Positions 46,653 to 57,040 are shown, counted from the first letter of the stretch. The stretch is DNA of 64,000 nucleotides from Holothuria scabra (GCA_037179385.1 CM074179.1:32431903-32495902); one strand, 5' to 3'. The notes: generated from the sequence alone by a model not told the origin. Made by a program: numbers and translations.

Positions 46653-48559
46653 TTAATTTCTTATCCTCCTTCTTCTTCTACAAAGAAAATTCAATAACCA
46701 TGAAAAACAATGCACTGTGCCCAATTTTAAAAAAGTATGTCTATAAACTTGTTGAGATGTTAAGGTATTTTTAACAAGTAACCTATGTTTAAAATGAGAT
46801 ATTTTGTGTTAAGTGAAGGTAATGGGTTTTGAAGACATGATGCAGAATATGCTTTCTTTCATGCGAGACCCTACCAAAAGCTACCAGAAATATGCCTACG
46901 GTGCAGGTTTCCTCAATTAAATTTTCTGAAGCACCACATTGTTGAATGTTACTGATATAATGCGCCACTAATCGCCGTCCTGGGGGAGGGGCATAAGGGG
47001 GTGCCCACTCCCCCTTTTGAAAATGTTCGCGTTTCAGAAGGGGCTTACATGCATAATGGTGCATAGTTTGTTCAATTTTCGGGGCCAAAATTTTTCACAA
47101 ACTTAACAACTTTTGTCGATTCACCGGTAACGGTGAATCAACATAGCACTGACTTTAGTGAATGTAAACAGTGACGGTGATTTTACTTTCTTGTGAGAAC
47201 AAAAAGGACGTTATTATATCCTCGTCTATATGTGAAGTCAGTCTGTGGGAAGTACTAAATTTATTTACACCTATTTTTGAGACGGAACAATTCTTCTCAG
47301 AAAAGTTATGAACAAGTTAAATTTTTCAATATCCCCCCAGTAATTATTTGCGCCACTTCAAACCTCGTCGCGCGCTATTTGAGGAAGCCTGCAATAGTGG
47401 CCAAGATCCTTTCGGTCACGGCTCTCACTACGGTCATTGAGGATATTTCAGGGTCCACGACCGGAAAGTAACTCAACCAATGCTTTAGATGTGTTTCGTC
47501 GTGGTATCTGGAAAGGAAATATTAGACTCGCTAGACTAAAGTTCGTTTTTCTAATTTTAGCGAACCAATACCAGAGCTGAAACCAAGATAAATGCTTTTG
47601 CAATCTTTTTCATAGGTTAATAATTTAAATTGAGTTTTTAAACTTCCCTATAGATTCTTTAGCGCTTAATACCCCATGAATTACAAACACTGCCTAGGGG
47701 AAAGCTGGACCATTTGTAACCATTAGCCATGAATCACAAATGAAATAGTACAGCCCAGAAAAATACATTAGACCTACTCGATTTCAAACTTATAGACTAA
47801 GGAAGAGAACTGGGGACAGAGAAAGACCGCCCTTTCCTTTATTCACAAGTGACTGGGGTGCGCGGAGTTATGTTTTTAGCAACCCGTGTTTTACATTACC
47901 AGAGGGAAAGTTACCTGTGATCACCATTCCTGCACCATGTACGGTTGGCCAAAATTAAACATTTCTACTTTCTCCAATGTCAGTACAGTTTCATTTATGA
48001 TATAGCCTACATTGGTTCATGTTAGCTGTTTTATAAATGTTCCTTAATTAGTAGTAAGTCGATAAGTTCATCAGTAAGGTGTATTTTTGCCTAAGGACCC
48101 GAGGATAGGGTACATGAGGATCACAATGAAATGTTATGAACCATACCTTTTCTCACTCAACAAAATACGAAAAGTCTGTTATGCGAGACTTTTCCCCTGT
48201 AGATTCACTTTAATGTATCATTTCAGTTTTCAATACCATCCCTGCCCTCCTCCGCTGTCGCTCCCAGTTGCTTTTAAAATGAGTGAGATATCGACCAAAG
48301 GGAAAAACTGTTTAGATCACATGTTCAGTAAGTTTCAAATGACAACGAGCCTTTATCAATGTGTGGTTAATGTCTCGTTGTGCCCCATTCAAATGGCCTT
48401 TATAACCTCACATCAAACAATGTGACATAGTCATGTATGTTCGCTTATGTTGGTTACATTGTAATGTTACATTGTAAAACTTGTATGATGCACGAACATT
48501 TGAAAGATATCAAGTATCTCATGACATTGCCATTGCCTGCTTGTATTCTATGGACACAG
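46653..48559. other. Intergenic region upstream of gene B
   Basis: No exon recognised. A short perfect dyad (CACCGGTAACGGTG, 47122-47135) and a few open frames without motifs are present. Confidence 0.4.
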
Positions 48560-48665
48560 CGCTTTATAAAACATCACATAATGATAATTCATTCCCCAAA
48601 ATAGGTTTGGACTCACTTCAAGCAACATTTTAATATTTACCTGTTTACAAAGTGCATCGGAGATC
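48560..48665 (+). promoter_or_regulatory. Conserved 5' flank/5' UTR of gene B
   Basis: It aligns with the mirror-image flank of gene A (37573-37670): CCCCAAAATAGGTTTGGACT, TATTTACC, TTTACAAAGTGCATCGGAGA. Conservation ends about 100 bp from the ATG. No TATA box is convincing. Confidence 0.45.
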
Positions 48666-48721
48666 ATGGTACTAGAGAGATTTACAGGTCGAGTTGCCAT
48701 TCTCTCAGGCGCTACTCAAGG
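48666..48721 (+). CDS. dhrs4-like: Gene B exon 1 (start codon), DHRS4-like SDR
   Basis: ATG in good context (A at -3, G at +4), 56 coding nt for MVLERFTGRVAILSGATQ plus GG, then a consensus GTAAGT donor. Phase 2 matches exon 2, whose first base C completes Gly19. The result is the Rossmann β1 strand and glycine-rich loop S14-G-A-T-Q-G-I-G21. SDRs normally have Thr at position 14; Ser here is conservative and is shared with gene A. The DHRS4 family oxidises or reduces carbonyls (retinal, steroids, α-dicarbonyls) with NADP(H). There is no N-terminal signal or transmembrane segment, so a cytosolic or peroxisomal product is likely, but a C-terminal targeting signal would be outside the window. 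Confidence 0.9.
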
Positions 48722-48890
48722 GTAAGTACCATACCTGTTACTATATTCGTGAGCGTCAACAGAAGTATATGTCCCCTTCTCCACTTTTAAAAGTGGGCAA
48801 TATCTATCCCGCAAAGAAAAAATACCTCTAAATTACCCAGTCACAGACTGTTGGCACTCCCAATAAAGAAGTTCTTTCAAACCGTTGTCA
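48722..48890 (+). other. Gene B intron 1 start, conserved with gene A
   Basis: Mirror-image similarity with 37361-37516 (GTGAGCGTCAACAG, TACCTCTAAA, CAGTCACA, GCACTCCCAA blocks). It shows the duplication took in at least 150 bp of intron. Confidence 0.7.
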
Positions 48891-48929
48891 AAAAGTCATT
48901 TGTCGGTCTTGAACTTCACGGTCAGCTTT

Positions 48930-49430
48930 CTTCAAAAGAAGGATTAAGGTGAAATCAAGTTAAGATACGTTACAGGAGAACTGATTCCAAGCGTTTTGAT
49001 GAAATGTGTATTGAAATCCGATGTGTGGTTTTCAAGATATGAGCAGGTAAATTTGTCACATTCTTTACAAAAAAGGAACTTTAAGCAAGAACATATGACA
49101 TCATATCCTCATATTAAAGGATGGTCTTATGTTTTCTTAAAACTTTACAAACCAATTTTTCCTCAACAATCCCATATGAGAATGTGATTGCAGAAGTAGC
49201 ATTGAGACCTAAACAAACACTGCATTCCCTAGACAGGGGGTCCTTTCCCAATTAACTTCAAGGTCAACACAACAGTCTGAAAAACAAAGGGAAACAAAGC
49301 ATTCCTTGTCAATGTGAGGAACTGATATAACATTTGTCGCCCTCAAGCTCAGTTTGGATCACAAATGCAGTGACTTCTTTTACTGATATCTCGAGAATAC
49401 ATGTCAGATTTGAACAGAAGTTTCTAATTA
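48930..49430 (+). repeat. Upstream copy of a duplicated intron segment
   Basis: Shares with 54636-54955 the ordered blocks AAAGAAG(G)ATT-AGGT, GAAATCCG-TGT, TAAATTTGTCACATT, GACATCATATCCTCA, GTCAATGTG-GGAA, CACAAAT and ATCTCGAGAA-TACATGTC. It lies 1.0 kb upstream of the dead exon 2 copy, as the other segment lies 1.0 kb upstream of the live exon 2. Confidence 0.75.
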
Positions 49431-49432
49431 AT

Positions 49433-49690
49433 GCAGGCCTGCATTAGAATGACCATTCAACCAGGTTTATCTATCTTAGTTTCGATAATCTTGGATTCTC
49501 GACTGATAAACCAAGTTTTTCAGTCTTATATTGATAATCTTGGATTGTCGACCGATAAACCAGGATTATCCAAATGGGTTTGATAATCTTGGATTCTCGA
49601 CCGATAATATAACCCAAGATTATCGGTGGATAATCCAAGATTATCGTTTGATAATCTTGGATATATCGACCGAAAATCCAAGATTTTCTA
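49433..49690. repeat. GATAATCTTGGATT inverted-repeat array
   Basis: It opens with an 18-bp palindrome, TAATGCAGGCCTGCATTA, followed by about eight GATAATCTTGGATT or AATCCAAGATTATC units in both orientations, several joined by TCGACCGATAA. The units fold on each other. No target duplication or coding frame. The class is unknown: subterminal-repeat MITE or palindromic minisatellite. Confidence 0.8.
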
Positions 49691-49932
49691 TTTATTGAAC
49701 ATTCAGCTTGCCATAGGTGCCTATATGCAACAATTGTGTTCTACTATGATGGGACTATATATGAATAATGAAACCCAGCACGAGACGTGTACACCAGCTA
49801 GCATTTAAGAGCTTACTTCGTTGATTGATGATACTATCCATAAAGGCCGTTGCTTGGGAAGAATTGTAACAAACTTTTTCAAAAATATGAACAACATATC
49901 GCATAATGCCATGTATCATCTTTACATTGAAG

Positions 49933-50027
49933 CATTGGCTTGGCAACAGCGAAACGTTTCGGACAAGAAGATGTAAGGTTGTTGTTAGCAGAAGGGGACA
50001 AGAAAACGTTGATAACGCCGTTTATTA
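49933..50027 (+). pseudogene. Dead, truncated copy of DHRS4-like exon 2
   Basis: After a TTGAAG acceptor remnant (acceptor polypyrimidine tract altered) the sequence follows exon 2 from its first base, CATTGGCTTGGCAACAGCGA, but loses one G in the GAAGGATG stretch (49970 region), shifting the frame. It has further small changes and stops matching after GATAACGCCGT-TTA, about 95 of 178 nt. A SINE family C body begins 15-20 bp further on in the opposite orientation to most copies, so its insertion, or a deletion at it, may have removed the rest. No donor remains. It lies in gene B intron 1, same strand as the live exon. Confidence 0.88.
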
Positions 50028-50043
50028 GGCCTAACAAATAAAC

Positions 50044-50140
50044 AATGGAGCAGGGAAAACAGGCCCGAAAGCCACAACCTGAAAACAGGCAGTGGTCGGG
50101 CCGGATTAAAACCAATTGGTTAGAAACTGAGCCATACCTC
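50044..50140 (+). repeat. SINE family C body fragment
   Basis: ATGGAGCAGGGAAAACAGGC, AAAGCCACAACCTG, TCGGGCCGGATTAAAACCAA and TTGGTTAGAAACTGAGCC are the complement of the family body. The head is absent. It abuts the truncated exon 2 copy. Confidence 0.65.
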
Positions 50141-51359
50141 ATCTAACTTACTAACTAACATGTTTATTTTGTATACACATCACCACGTAGCGTTGATCTT
50201 AATATGACGAGCTTAGTGTGAGTAGCAAAGCTCATCATGCAGGCATTTTAACAATCTAAACAAATCAAAAGCTTAATGTAGCGATCACAGACGGACAGAT
50301 AATATTGGTATGGACAATTTGTTCATTTAGAAATAGGCCTGTGTATAGCTTGTGCAATCATTGACTCAGTACCTTGAGGTACAGTAACAAGACATAATAG
50401 CCTACATAGTAAAAATGCCATACAAGCCTAGTTGTCATGAATGTCATAACAAAATGACTTTGTAACTCCATGATTGTTGAAAATTTTAAACTAGATTTTA
50501 GATAACTAGATTTTAAACGAGTTATCATTGCTTGCATAAAATTCTGCAATCCTCTAAAACGGAGTGGTAGGCCTAATAGCATTGTGTACACATATTACAG
50601 GACAATTAAAGGTAGTGTGACATGTCAGCAAAGTGACATCACTTCACTTGGTAGTTAGAGAGTGAACTTTTCAATGGGAAAACGGTGGAATTTTTTCAAT
50701 ATCTTTTACGGTTTTCAAGATATACCTCTTCAAAGTTTGAATGTTTCTAAAGCAACTTGTTGCTTATGCAATTTTAAAGGACACAATTTAAACTTCCAAA
50801 ATAAAACCCTGGGGACAAACTAATGTTACAACTGTCCTTGAAATAGAGATTGTTAAAACCAAAGATAACATTAACATGTCCCTCTCATGACATCGTAATA
50901 TTTTCATATTGAGCTCATATTTATTAATGATGTAGTGCAAGTCAGAAATTGCCCTGAATAATGGTCAATTTGCGACGGATTTTCATAAGAATTGGGGCTA
51001 TTTTCTTGGTTTTTGATGCTTTTTACATCAAAAACCCAATTTTGTCATTAATAGTAACATTGCCTTTAATAGTAACATTGTCATTTTCTTTTCTCTAACG
51101 CCTTCGCTTAGGATAAGTATAGAAGATACGAATGAAAATTGTGGGACGTAGGCCTATGGAGCCATATGAAGGATAGGTCGGCCTTATGAATCATTGGGAA
51201 AGACTTTTATTTCCTCCACTCACAAATTAGTCAACTTTTTTTTATTTCTTTTCCTAAAATGTACATTTTTCTTTAAAAAAAATAGTTTCATGCACATGTT
51301 GGTATAATAAACAGAAAGGATTTTGTTATAACTTCTTTTGATCAAGAGCCAAGCTAACC
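50141..51359. other. Gene B intron 1, no recognisable features
   Basis: AT-rich, with a short TAGTAACATTG direct repeat near 51050-51080 and (T)n/(A)n runs near 51235-51280. Confidence 0.4.
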
Positions 51360-51440
51360 TGGGGAGCGAACGAAGTGTTTTCGTTCAGCTTATCGCTACG
51401 AAAAAGGGGACTGCAGCCTCGTAAAGGCGCTATATTCAGC
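51360..51440 (+). repeat. Dispersed segment shared with 35790-35890
   Basis: GAGCGAACGAAGTGTTTTCG, TTCAGCTTATCGCTACGAAA and GGGACTGCAGCC match the other copy. Both lie within 150 bp of a TTAA family B MITE. Confidence 0.5.
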
Positions 51441-51499
51441 TAGAGCTAGGCGTTCATTTTCATTGACTCACTTTATATTCCTCCTTCTGCGTTCCTTAA

Positions 51500-51796
51500 A
51501 GGCAGTCATTCGTCACCCCAAACTACAGTTTCAGTATACATATATCAAAACTCTCAATTGGTACAGCTCTTTGATTGGCATCACATTCAAACAATGCATC
51601 ATAGCTAAATTACACAGCATGGGCACTGAGAGTGTCTTGATTACACATTATGGACTTGTATGGCCACTGGGACAAGCCATGAAGCAATAAACTAGGATTG
51701 TGTCCGGATAAAGATGAGTTTTAGATAAATGTGGGAGGGGCTAGAAGTAAGCAGGTTGGGAGAATTGGAACTGTTTGGGATGATGAAAATATGCCT
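51500..51796 (+). mobile_element. TTAA-flanked MITE, family B (copy 4)
   Basis: TTAA at 51496-51499 and 51797-51800. Almost identical to 4832-5123, with ends AGGCAGTCATTCGTCACCCC and ATGCCT. The low divergence between copies lying in introns of both genes points to relatively recent activity or gene conversion. Confidence 0.84.
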
Positions 51797-51916
51797 TTAA
51801 ACTATTGCTGTCGTTGTCTTGGGTTGAATAGAAACATAGTACTCCATCTATAGACTATGATGGAAGTAAGTCTAAATCCCGTGTGTCGAGACATAATATA
51901 TATCCACTCTAAAACA

Positions 51917-51941
51917 AACTATGGTCAATTTGACCATAGTT
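51917..51941. repeat. Perfect 12-bp-arm palindrome
   Basis: AACTATGGTCAA, one T, then TTGACCATAGTT. Function unknown. Confidence 0.88.
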
Positions 51942-52509
51942 TTGGTCAACATCTGAACTTTGTTAAGAGCATGGTGTGCTCTCGCTGTAGCATAAGAAAC
52001 ACAAAATCCGACATTTTATGGAGTACAACTCAATATTTTGACAATCAATGTTTAAAGGTAAAAATGTCGGTGCACTTCGCGCGTCTTAAGTTGCGTACTA
52101 CCTAGTAATGACAGAAATGTGCATCAATTTAAAATAAAACAAAACGAAACAGGAATATATAGGTGCTTGCTTCCCTATAGGAGAGTCTAGCTACGCCACT
52201 GGGCACAATATGTGATGTGATTCTCGCTTTGCGCGTTGCGATTTACGGTACTTCCGTTGAATGAACCATGGCTAACTGAAATCGTCGTGTAAGTCTCGGT
52301 TAATTAACTGTGTCACTATGAAATTTAGGAACTTAGGGACAGATGCCGTAAGTGATGTCCATGACAGCGTTAGTGAAAGTGGGTCTCTGGTAGTCCTTTA
52401 AGTCAGATATACATCAGTGCAGGCGTTCCTCCATGTAAATCTCGCTGAAAATAAAGGACCGGTTGCCCGAAGTCTTTCAGTAACGAAAATACCCGTCCCT
52501 GAAACGAAT

Positions 52510-54395
52510 CAGGGGCGTCGATTTGATGGTCAAAGTAGGGGGACATCTGACCTAAATTTTTTTCTCCTGCCCTGGTAAGTTGCTCACAGCGGCGTAGCTA
52601 CACATTTTAGCGGGGGAAGTTGTGGGCAATTATCCAAATTTTACAATTTTTTAAGTGTGAACACCACTGTACTAGGTGGTAATATGCGGGGCGCAAAGCG
52701 CGCTGAAACTTTTGTCCTTTTGTTATTTGAAAATATGGAGCTTGTATTGCAGAAAATTTTGGATTCTGTGTTTCCTGCAAGGAAATTTGAAAAGTTGGGG
52801 GGGGATTACTGAAGCTTTTGTACATTCTGTTGGCAAATCTGGGGTTGAACGGAGACCAAAGATCGTTGTTGCTACATAATGATATCCAACGCCTACGAAA
52901 TGAAGCTCTCCGAAGAAATTTTAAAGTCAAGAGCTTATATTGGAGAAAGTCTGGAATTTTATGAAAGAAAACTTATAAAAAATATCACTGAAGTTACCGA
53001 TTTTGTCACATCCAGAGCTAGGAAAAGTTTACCAAACTGAAGGTATTAGCGAGCACTAGGAATTGCAATTTGCGGCGCGCGGAAAATTTTGCTTTTTTGA
53101 AACAACTAATGACGAATATGGAGCTCTTATTGGACAGAATTTGGAATTTCGGAATTTCCTGCGTTGTCAAAACCACATTGTAGACTGGTTTCACAAATGG
53201 CAAATTTCCGAATTATTCATTTCTTCAGAGCCGCCTGCCCCCTGTAGCTACGCCACTGGGTGTCTGAGAAAAGGGGGCCCAGATGGAAAAATGGTGCTAA
53301 ATGTTTCAATATTATGAGTTACTAGGAAACTCCAAAGTTTTCAAAACATGGTCTTGAAAGTGTGGGTAATTACTTCAACGGACTAAGCGATCAATGTGAA
53401 TTTAAATACCGGGTATACTGTGTAAGTAAATAGAATTACAACGAAAATTGTGATAGTTTGCGAGGATTTGTACAAAAGTTCTAATAGTAAGGAACCATTT
53501 TTGATGAAAGAAGGTAAAATCCACAAACTGATCAAAGCACACTTCAATCTACCTCAGGAAAATTACGGATCGAGGGGATGGACCGGATAGTACCAACTGG
53601 TGTTACTGAGACACCGTTGCATAGGCCTACCAGTGGAAGATTGTTGATACAAAAAACATTAAAATATGTCCTTTCGAAGTTTAGAACGACACCTCATCAT
53701 ACACTTTCTGCAGACAGAGGATGGAGGTGTATCTCTAATTCCAGATTGAAGTCTCTAATCTAGCAAAATTTGGTGTGATTTTACTTCTCTAATAATGTTC
53801 TAAATACGACATGGTCGAATCGCTATACGAATGTGTGATGTGCTCATGACGAAATTTTGCATTTAAAATCATTTATTTTTCTGAAAAAAAAAGTTACATG
53901 CAGACTGTGCACCGAGGCATTTGCTTTAAAACTTTTTAAGCCTGCCAGGCTGGTCATTCACTAAAGATAAAAAATTTCATCAAAACATAGTAGGGGATCG
54001 CGGACGATTCCTCTTCTTCAAATTCTAAATGTTGTGCTCCTTCATAACCACACCTGCTGCCCTATGCACTCGAAAAATCGACATAATCATAGAGACAGGT
54101 AGATAATGTACGTTTGATATGGAAGCGAAAAAATGAACATCATTGAGACTGCAAGCGCGCGAAGCGCGCGAAAATTTGGGGGATTTTCAGAATATAAACG
54201 TGTAATTACTGATACAGAAATCGATCGTAATCGGTAGAGCACATGTTTCATAACCTACATGTATAGTATTTTTGGTACTACCTAACTTTTAAGTTTCAGG
54301 TCACAAAAAGTGGGGGGACTTTTACTTTAGTATCCCCTCCACTCAAAAAAGTGTGTGGGGGGCGGGGACATGTCCTCCCATAATCGACGCCCATG
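52510..54395. mobile_element. hAT-like non-autonomous element, 1.9 kb
   Basis: The ends are CAGGGGCGTCGATTTGATGG and the complement of CATGGGCGTCGATTATGGG. Flanking 8-mers AAACGAAT (52502-52509) and AAATGAAT (54396-54403) agree at 7 of 8 positions. The interior is repeat-derived and includes a nested element (52587-53258) and a GCGCGCGAAGCGCGCG block near 54155. No transposase was seen. It lies in gene B intron 1. Confidence 0.78.
52587..53258. mobile_element. Nested hAT-like element, about 0.67 kb
   Basis: The ends CAGCGGCGTAGCTACA and TGTAGCTACGCCACTG are near-perfect inverted repeats of the same type as at 39574. No matching flanking 8-mers. It contains diverged internal repeats of GCGCGC-GAAA(A)TTT type. 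Confidence 0.7.
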
Positions 54396-54403
54396 AAATG
54401 AAT

Positions 54404-54635
54404 ATAGGACTTTAAGTTACATGTATTATGTTTGGTGTGGTATTGCTTTATCATCATGGTCTTCAGCCTGTCAGTGCCGATTCTCATATTTAGAAAGTTT
54501 ATATCCTGTCATTTCAAGCGCCTTCTATAAGACCCCAAGCATGCGTGCATCTTGTGATGCACGATCTGTTATGTGATGACAGTAAATGCCATGTTTGCAT
54601 AAGGCTATTGGCCGGAGAAGACAGAGACCAAACTC
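54404..54635. other. Gene B intron 1, no recognisable features
   Basis: Short non-coding stretch between the hAT-like element and the duplicated intron segment. Confidence 0.4.
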
Positions 54636-54955
54636 TTAAAAGAAGGGTTGAAGGTCACATCAAGTTTAAATATTTTAGAGGGGTACGTATTCTAAACATT
54701 TCGGTGGACTTTCCCTTTGAAATCCGTTGTATGAATATCAAAATATGAACAGATAAATTGTCACATTTTCAACAAAAGGTCAACTTGAAGCAAGCACGCG
54801 TGACATCATATCCTCACATTGACATTCCTGTCAATGTGGGGAAGTGATTTAACCTCTACTGCCCCTAGAATCACTTTTGAACACAAATCTAGTAATTTCA
54901 TTTACTGCTATCTCGAGAAATACATGTCCGATTTGAATGATGGAAGTTCCACCAC
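54636..54955 (+). repeat. Downstream copy of a duplicated intron segment
   Basis: Matches 48930-49430 (see its blocks) with a 150-bp shorter middle. The live exon 2 starts 988 bp after the beginning of this copy; the dead exon 2 starts 1003 bp after the beginning of the other. Confidence 0.75.
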
Positions 54956-54983
54956 AGTGTGTAGATGTGGTACCTCTTTCAGA

Positions 54984-55103
54984 TACTTTAGTTAGTTAGT
55001 TAGTAGTTAGTGAGTTAGTTAGTTAGTCAGTTAGTTAGTTAGTCAGTTAGTCAGTTAGTCAGTTAGTCAGTTAGTCAGTCAGTCAGTTAGTCAGTTAGTC
55101 AGT
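54984..55103 (+). repeat. TTAGT(T/C)AG microsatellite
   Basis: About 120 bp of tetranucleotide array, TTAG repeating first and then alternating TTAG/TCAG, with a few interruptions at the left end. Confidence 0.95.
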
Positions 55104-55106
55104 CGG

Positions 55107-55340
55107 AACCGATGTGGGGGATTTCGTACGTGTCCACTGACGATGTCCCAAGTTATGATTAGCTGGTTTTAAAATTGAACCAATCATAATATTTGTTACA
55201 TAAATTTTGTTTGTACCTTAACAGTGACACAGCGTAGCGGGTCAATGTGGCTGTTTGTATACAGTGACATGAAGAGCTGAAGGAAATAGTGGGTTTGCTT
55301 CCCGGGCTCCTTAGTCTGACAACGTAGCTATATACATACA
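55107..55340 (+). repeat. 235-bp direct repeat, copy 1 (left of live exon 2)
   Basis: GGGGGATTTCGTACGTGTCC, CACTGACGATGTC, ACCTTAACAGTGACACAGCG and TTCCCGGGCTCCTTAGTCTG match 56803-57040 with scattered substitutions. The two copies bracket live exon 2 of gene B. Confidence 0.85.
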
Positions 55341-55345
55341 CGTTT

Positions 55346-55522
55346 TTCAGTTGTGGCCCACTGGCTTGTTTTCTCTACTCCATTGCTTATTCGGAGTACC
55401 ACGCATAACGGCAGTAGGTTCCCTTTTTAGAGTCTTTGGTATGACTCGACCTAGGACTGGGAATCGAACCCGGGCCTTCCGCGCGAGAGGCGGATGCCCT
55501 ACCGTAAAACCAAACACTCGGT
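55346..55522 (-). repeat. tRNA-Glu-like SINE (family C), best-preserved head
   Basis: The complement of 55455-55515 reads like tRNA-Glu: an A-box-like TGGTTTTACGGTAGG, an anticodon stem-loop TCCGC-CTCTCGC-GCGGA (CTC at the anticodon position) and the B-box GGTTCGATTCC. The body to the left has CAGTTGTGGCCCACTGGCTT, CTACTCCATTGCTTATTC and GGCAGTAGG. This copy defines the family as tRNA-derived. It lies 100 bp upstream of live exon 2. Confidence 0.8.
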
Positions 55523-55623
55523 CTCTCTTTCAAATACGAAAATTAAGTTTTTGCTTAAACTTCCCCATTACGCAATGTAAAAGTTTTATCACATAACAAA
55601 ATGTATAACTTTTTGCTTTGAAG

Positions 55624-55801
55624 CATTGGCTTGGCAACAGCGAAACGTTTGGGACAAGAAGGATGTAAGGTTGTTGTTAGCAGCAGGAGACAGGAAAACG
55701 TTGACAGCGCCGTGGATTACCTCCAGAAAGAAGGAATTGAAGCATCGGGAATTGCGTCAAATCAGAGAATTAAAGAAGATCGCCAACGTTTAATAAAGCA
55801 C
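55624..55801 (+). CDS. dhrs4-like: Gene B exon 2, DHRS4-like short-chain dehydrogenase/reductase
   Basis: Acceptor TTTTTGCTTTGAAG, 178 nt, donor GTATGT. The first base completes Gly19, and residues 20-78 read IGLATAKRLGQEGCKVVVSS, RRQENVDSAVDYLQKEGIEA, SGIASNQRIKEDRQRLIKH. This is helix αB of the Rossmann fold, β2 with Ser38-Ser39-Arg40-Arg41 (the position that selects NADP over NAD in DHRS4 relatives), αC and the lead into β3. The region around ASNQ replaces the usual C-(D/H)-V stretch that contacts the adenine ring in many SDRs. Same length and phases as gene A exon 2. Confidence 0.93.
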
Positions 55802-56511
55802 GTATGTATTTTGGAAGACCCAGGGCTCGAAAATAAGCTTTTTCTCTCTGAAGCTAAAAACAGCTTCCGAGAAAACCTCTTTCGGAGCTTTCCTGGAGCT
55901 GTTTTACCACCGTCTGGAGCTGTTTCCAATTTTACAAATAAATTAGGCCTATACTCTTTCTAGTTTTTGCTGCTGTCACATGTTAACACTAATCAGAGAG
56001 TTGCTAGAGAACGAATGTCAGACAAATAATTAAAAAGGACACCGCAAAGTCTTGTAATGCAATCATGTCTCATACATGTCATTTTGTTAACATCGAATGT
56101 AGGAGTGAATTTTTGCACGCTAAAGAAATACTGAAGCAGTTTTATCTCTTTTTATACTAACCACGCTAACGTCGTTTTCAGAGCACTGCACACTCCCTCA
56201 TGTCTCATGAGTAGGGAAAAATTTTGATGACGAGCACAACTTTGGCGGGAGGGGCCTTTGATTTCACTGCTCTCATATTCTGCAACCAGTAGTGTCACTT
56301 TTTTCTCCCCATGCTTTGCTTAAATATCTTCTCATTCAAAACGATGTTTATCAGCCAGTTTAATGACCAAATACAGCGTCACTAATAAGCTATCACTGAC
56401 ACTTCGTTCATAGCATCAAGGGCGGCCATTTGTTTTCAATTTTTGGTGCAACTTAACCTCTCCCCCCCCCCCCCCCCAAAAAAAAATAAAAAAATACGAT
56501 GTGCAAAACTT
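55802..56511. other. Gene B intron 2, no recognisable features
   Basis: Intronic DNA ending in a C-run and A-run (56463-56493). The open frame continuing from exon 2 past 55801 is intron read-through. Confidence 0.6.
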
Positions 56512-56608
56512 ACAGGGCCAATCCTCTCACTCCAAACTACAATTTTGGTACGCGGGTACCGAAATTCTCAATTGGCACAGCTCTTTGATTGACAGCTAAT
56601 TCAAACCG
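56512..56608 (+). repeat. TTAA MITE family B, left-end fragment
   Basis: AGGGCCAATCCTCTCACTCC, then AAACTACAATTTTGGTACGC and AATTGGCACAGCTCTTTGAT. It breaks off at GCTAATTCAAACC and is followed by a short GCATGCAT run. Confidence 0.7.
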
Positions 56609-56802
56609 CGCATTGCATGCATGCATGCATACCGTAACCGTTCGTACCACCAACCATGGGTACCAAGGTATCGTAAAGACCGGTGATCAGTTCTCTTAAA
56701 GAAGTGTGCACAATGAACTGAAATAATACTAAAATTCAACATGAAAATTATCCATCTAACTAACTTATTCGTTGGACATTTTCAATTAGGCAGTCCCATT
56801 GA

Positions 56803-57040
56803 CGGAACAGATGAGGGGGATTTCGTGCGTGTCCACTGACGATGTCGCAAGTTATGATTGGCTGGTTTTAAAATTGAACCAATCAATTTGTTTGTTACAT
56901 AAACTTTTCTTGTACCTTAACAGTGACACAGCGTAGCGGGTCCATGTGGCTGTTTGTATACAGTGAATTGAAGAGCTGAAGGAAAAAGTGGGTTCGCTTC
57001 CCGGGCTACTTAGTCTGACAAAGTAGCTATATACATATAC
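56803..57040 (+). repeat. 235-bp direct repeat, copy 2 (right of live exon 2)
   Basis: Counterpart of 55107-55340, same orientation. It starts at GATGAGGGGGATTTCGTGCG and ends about AGTAGCTATATACATA. Confidence 0.85.

Noticed and set aside
54984..55103. Regular repeats as a CRISPR-like array
   Set aside because: It is a simple tetranucleotide microsatellite with no spacers, and the genome is eukaryotic.
55455..55515. tRNA-Glu-like sequence as a functional tRNA gene
   Set aside because: The acceptor stem is not formed and the sequence is the head of a SINE with several sister copies.
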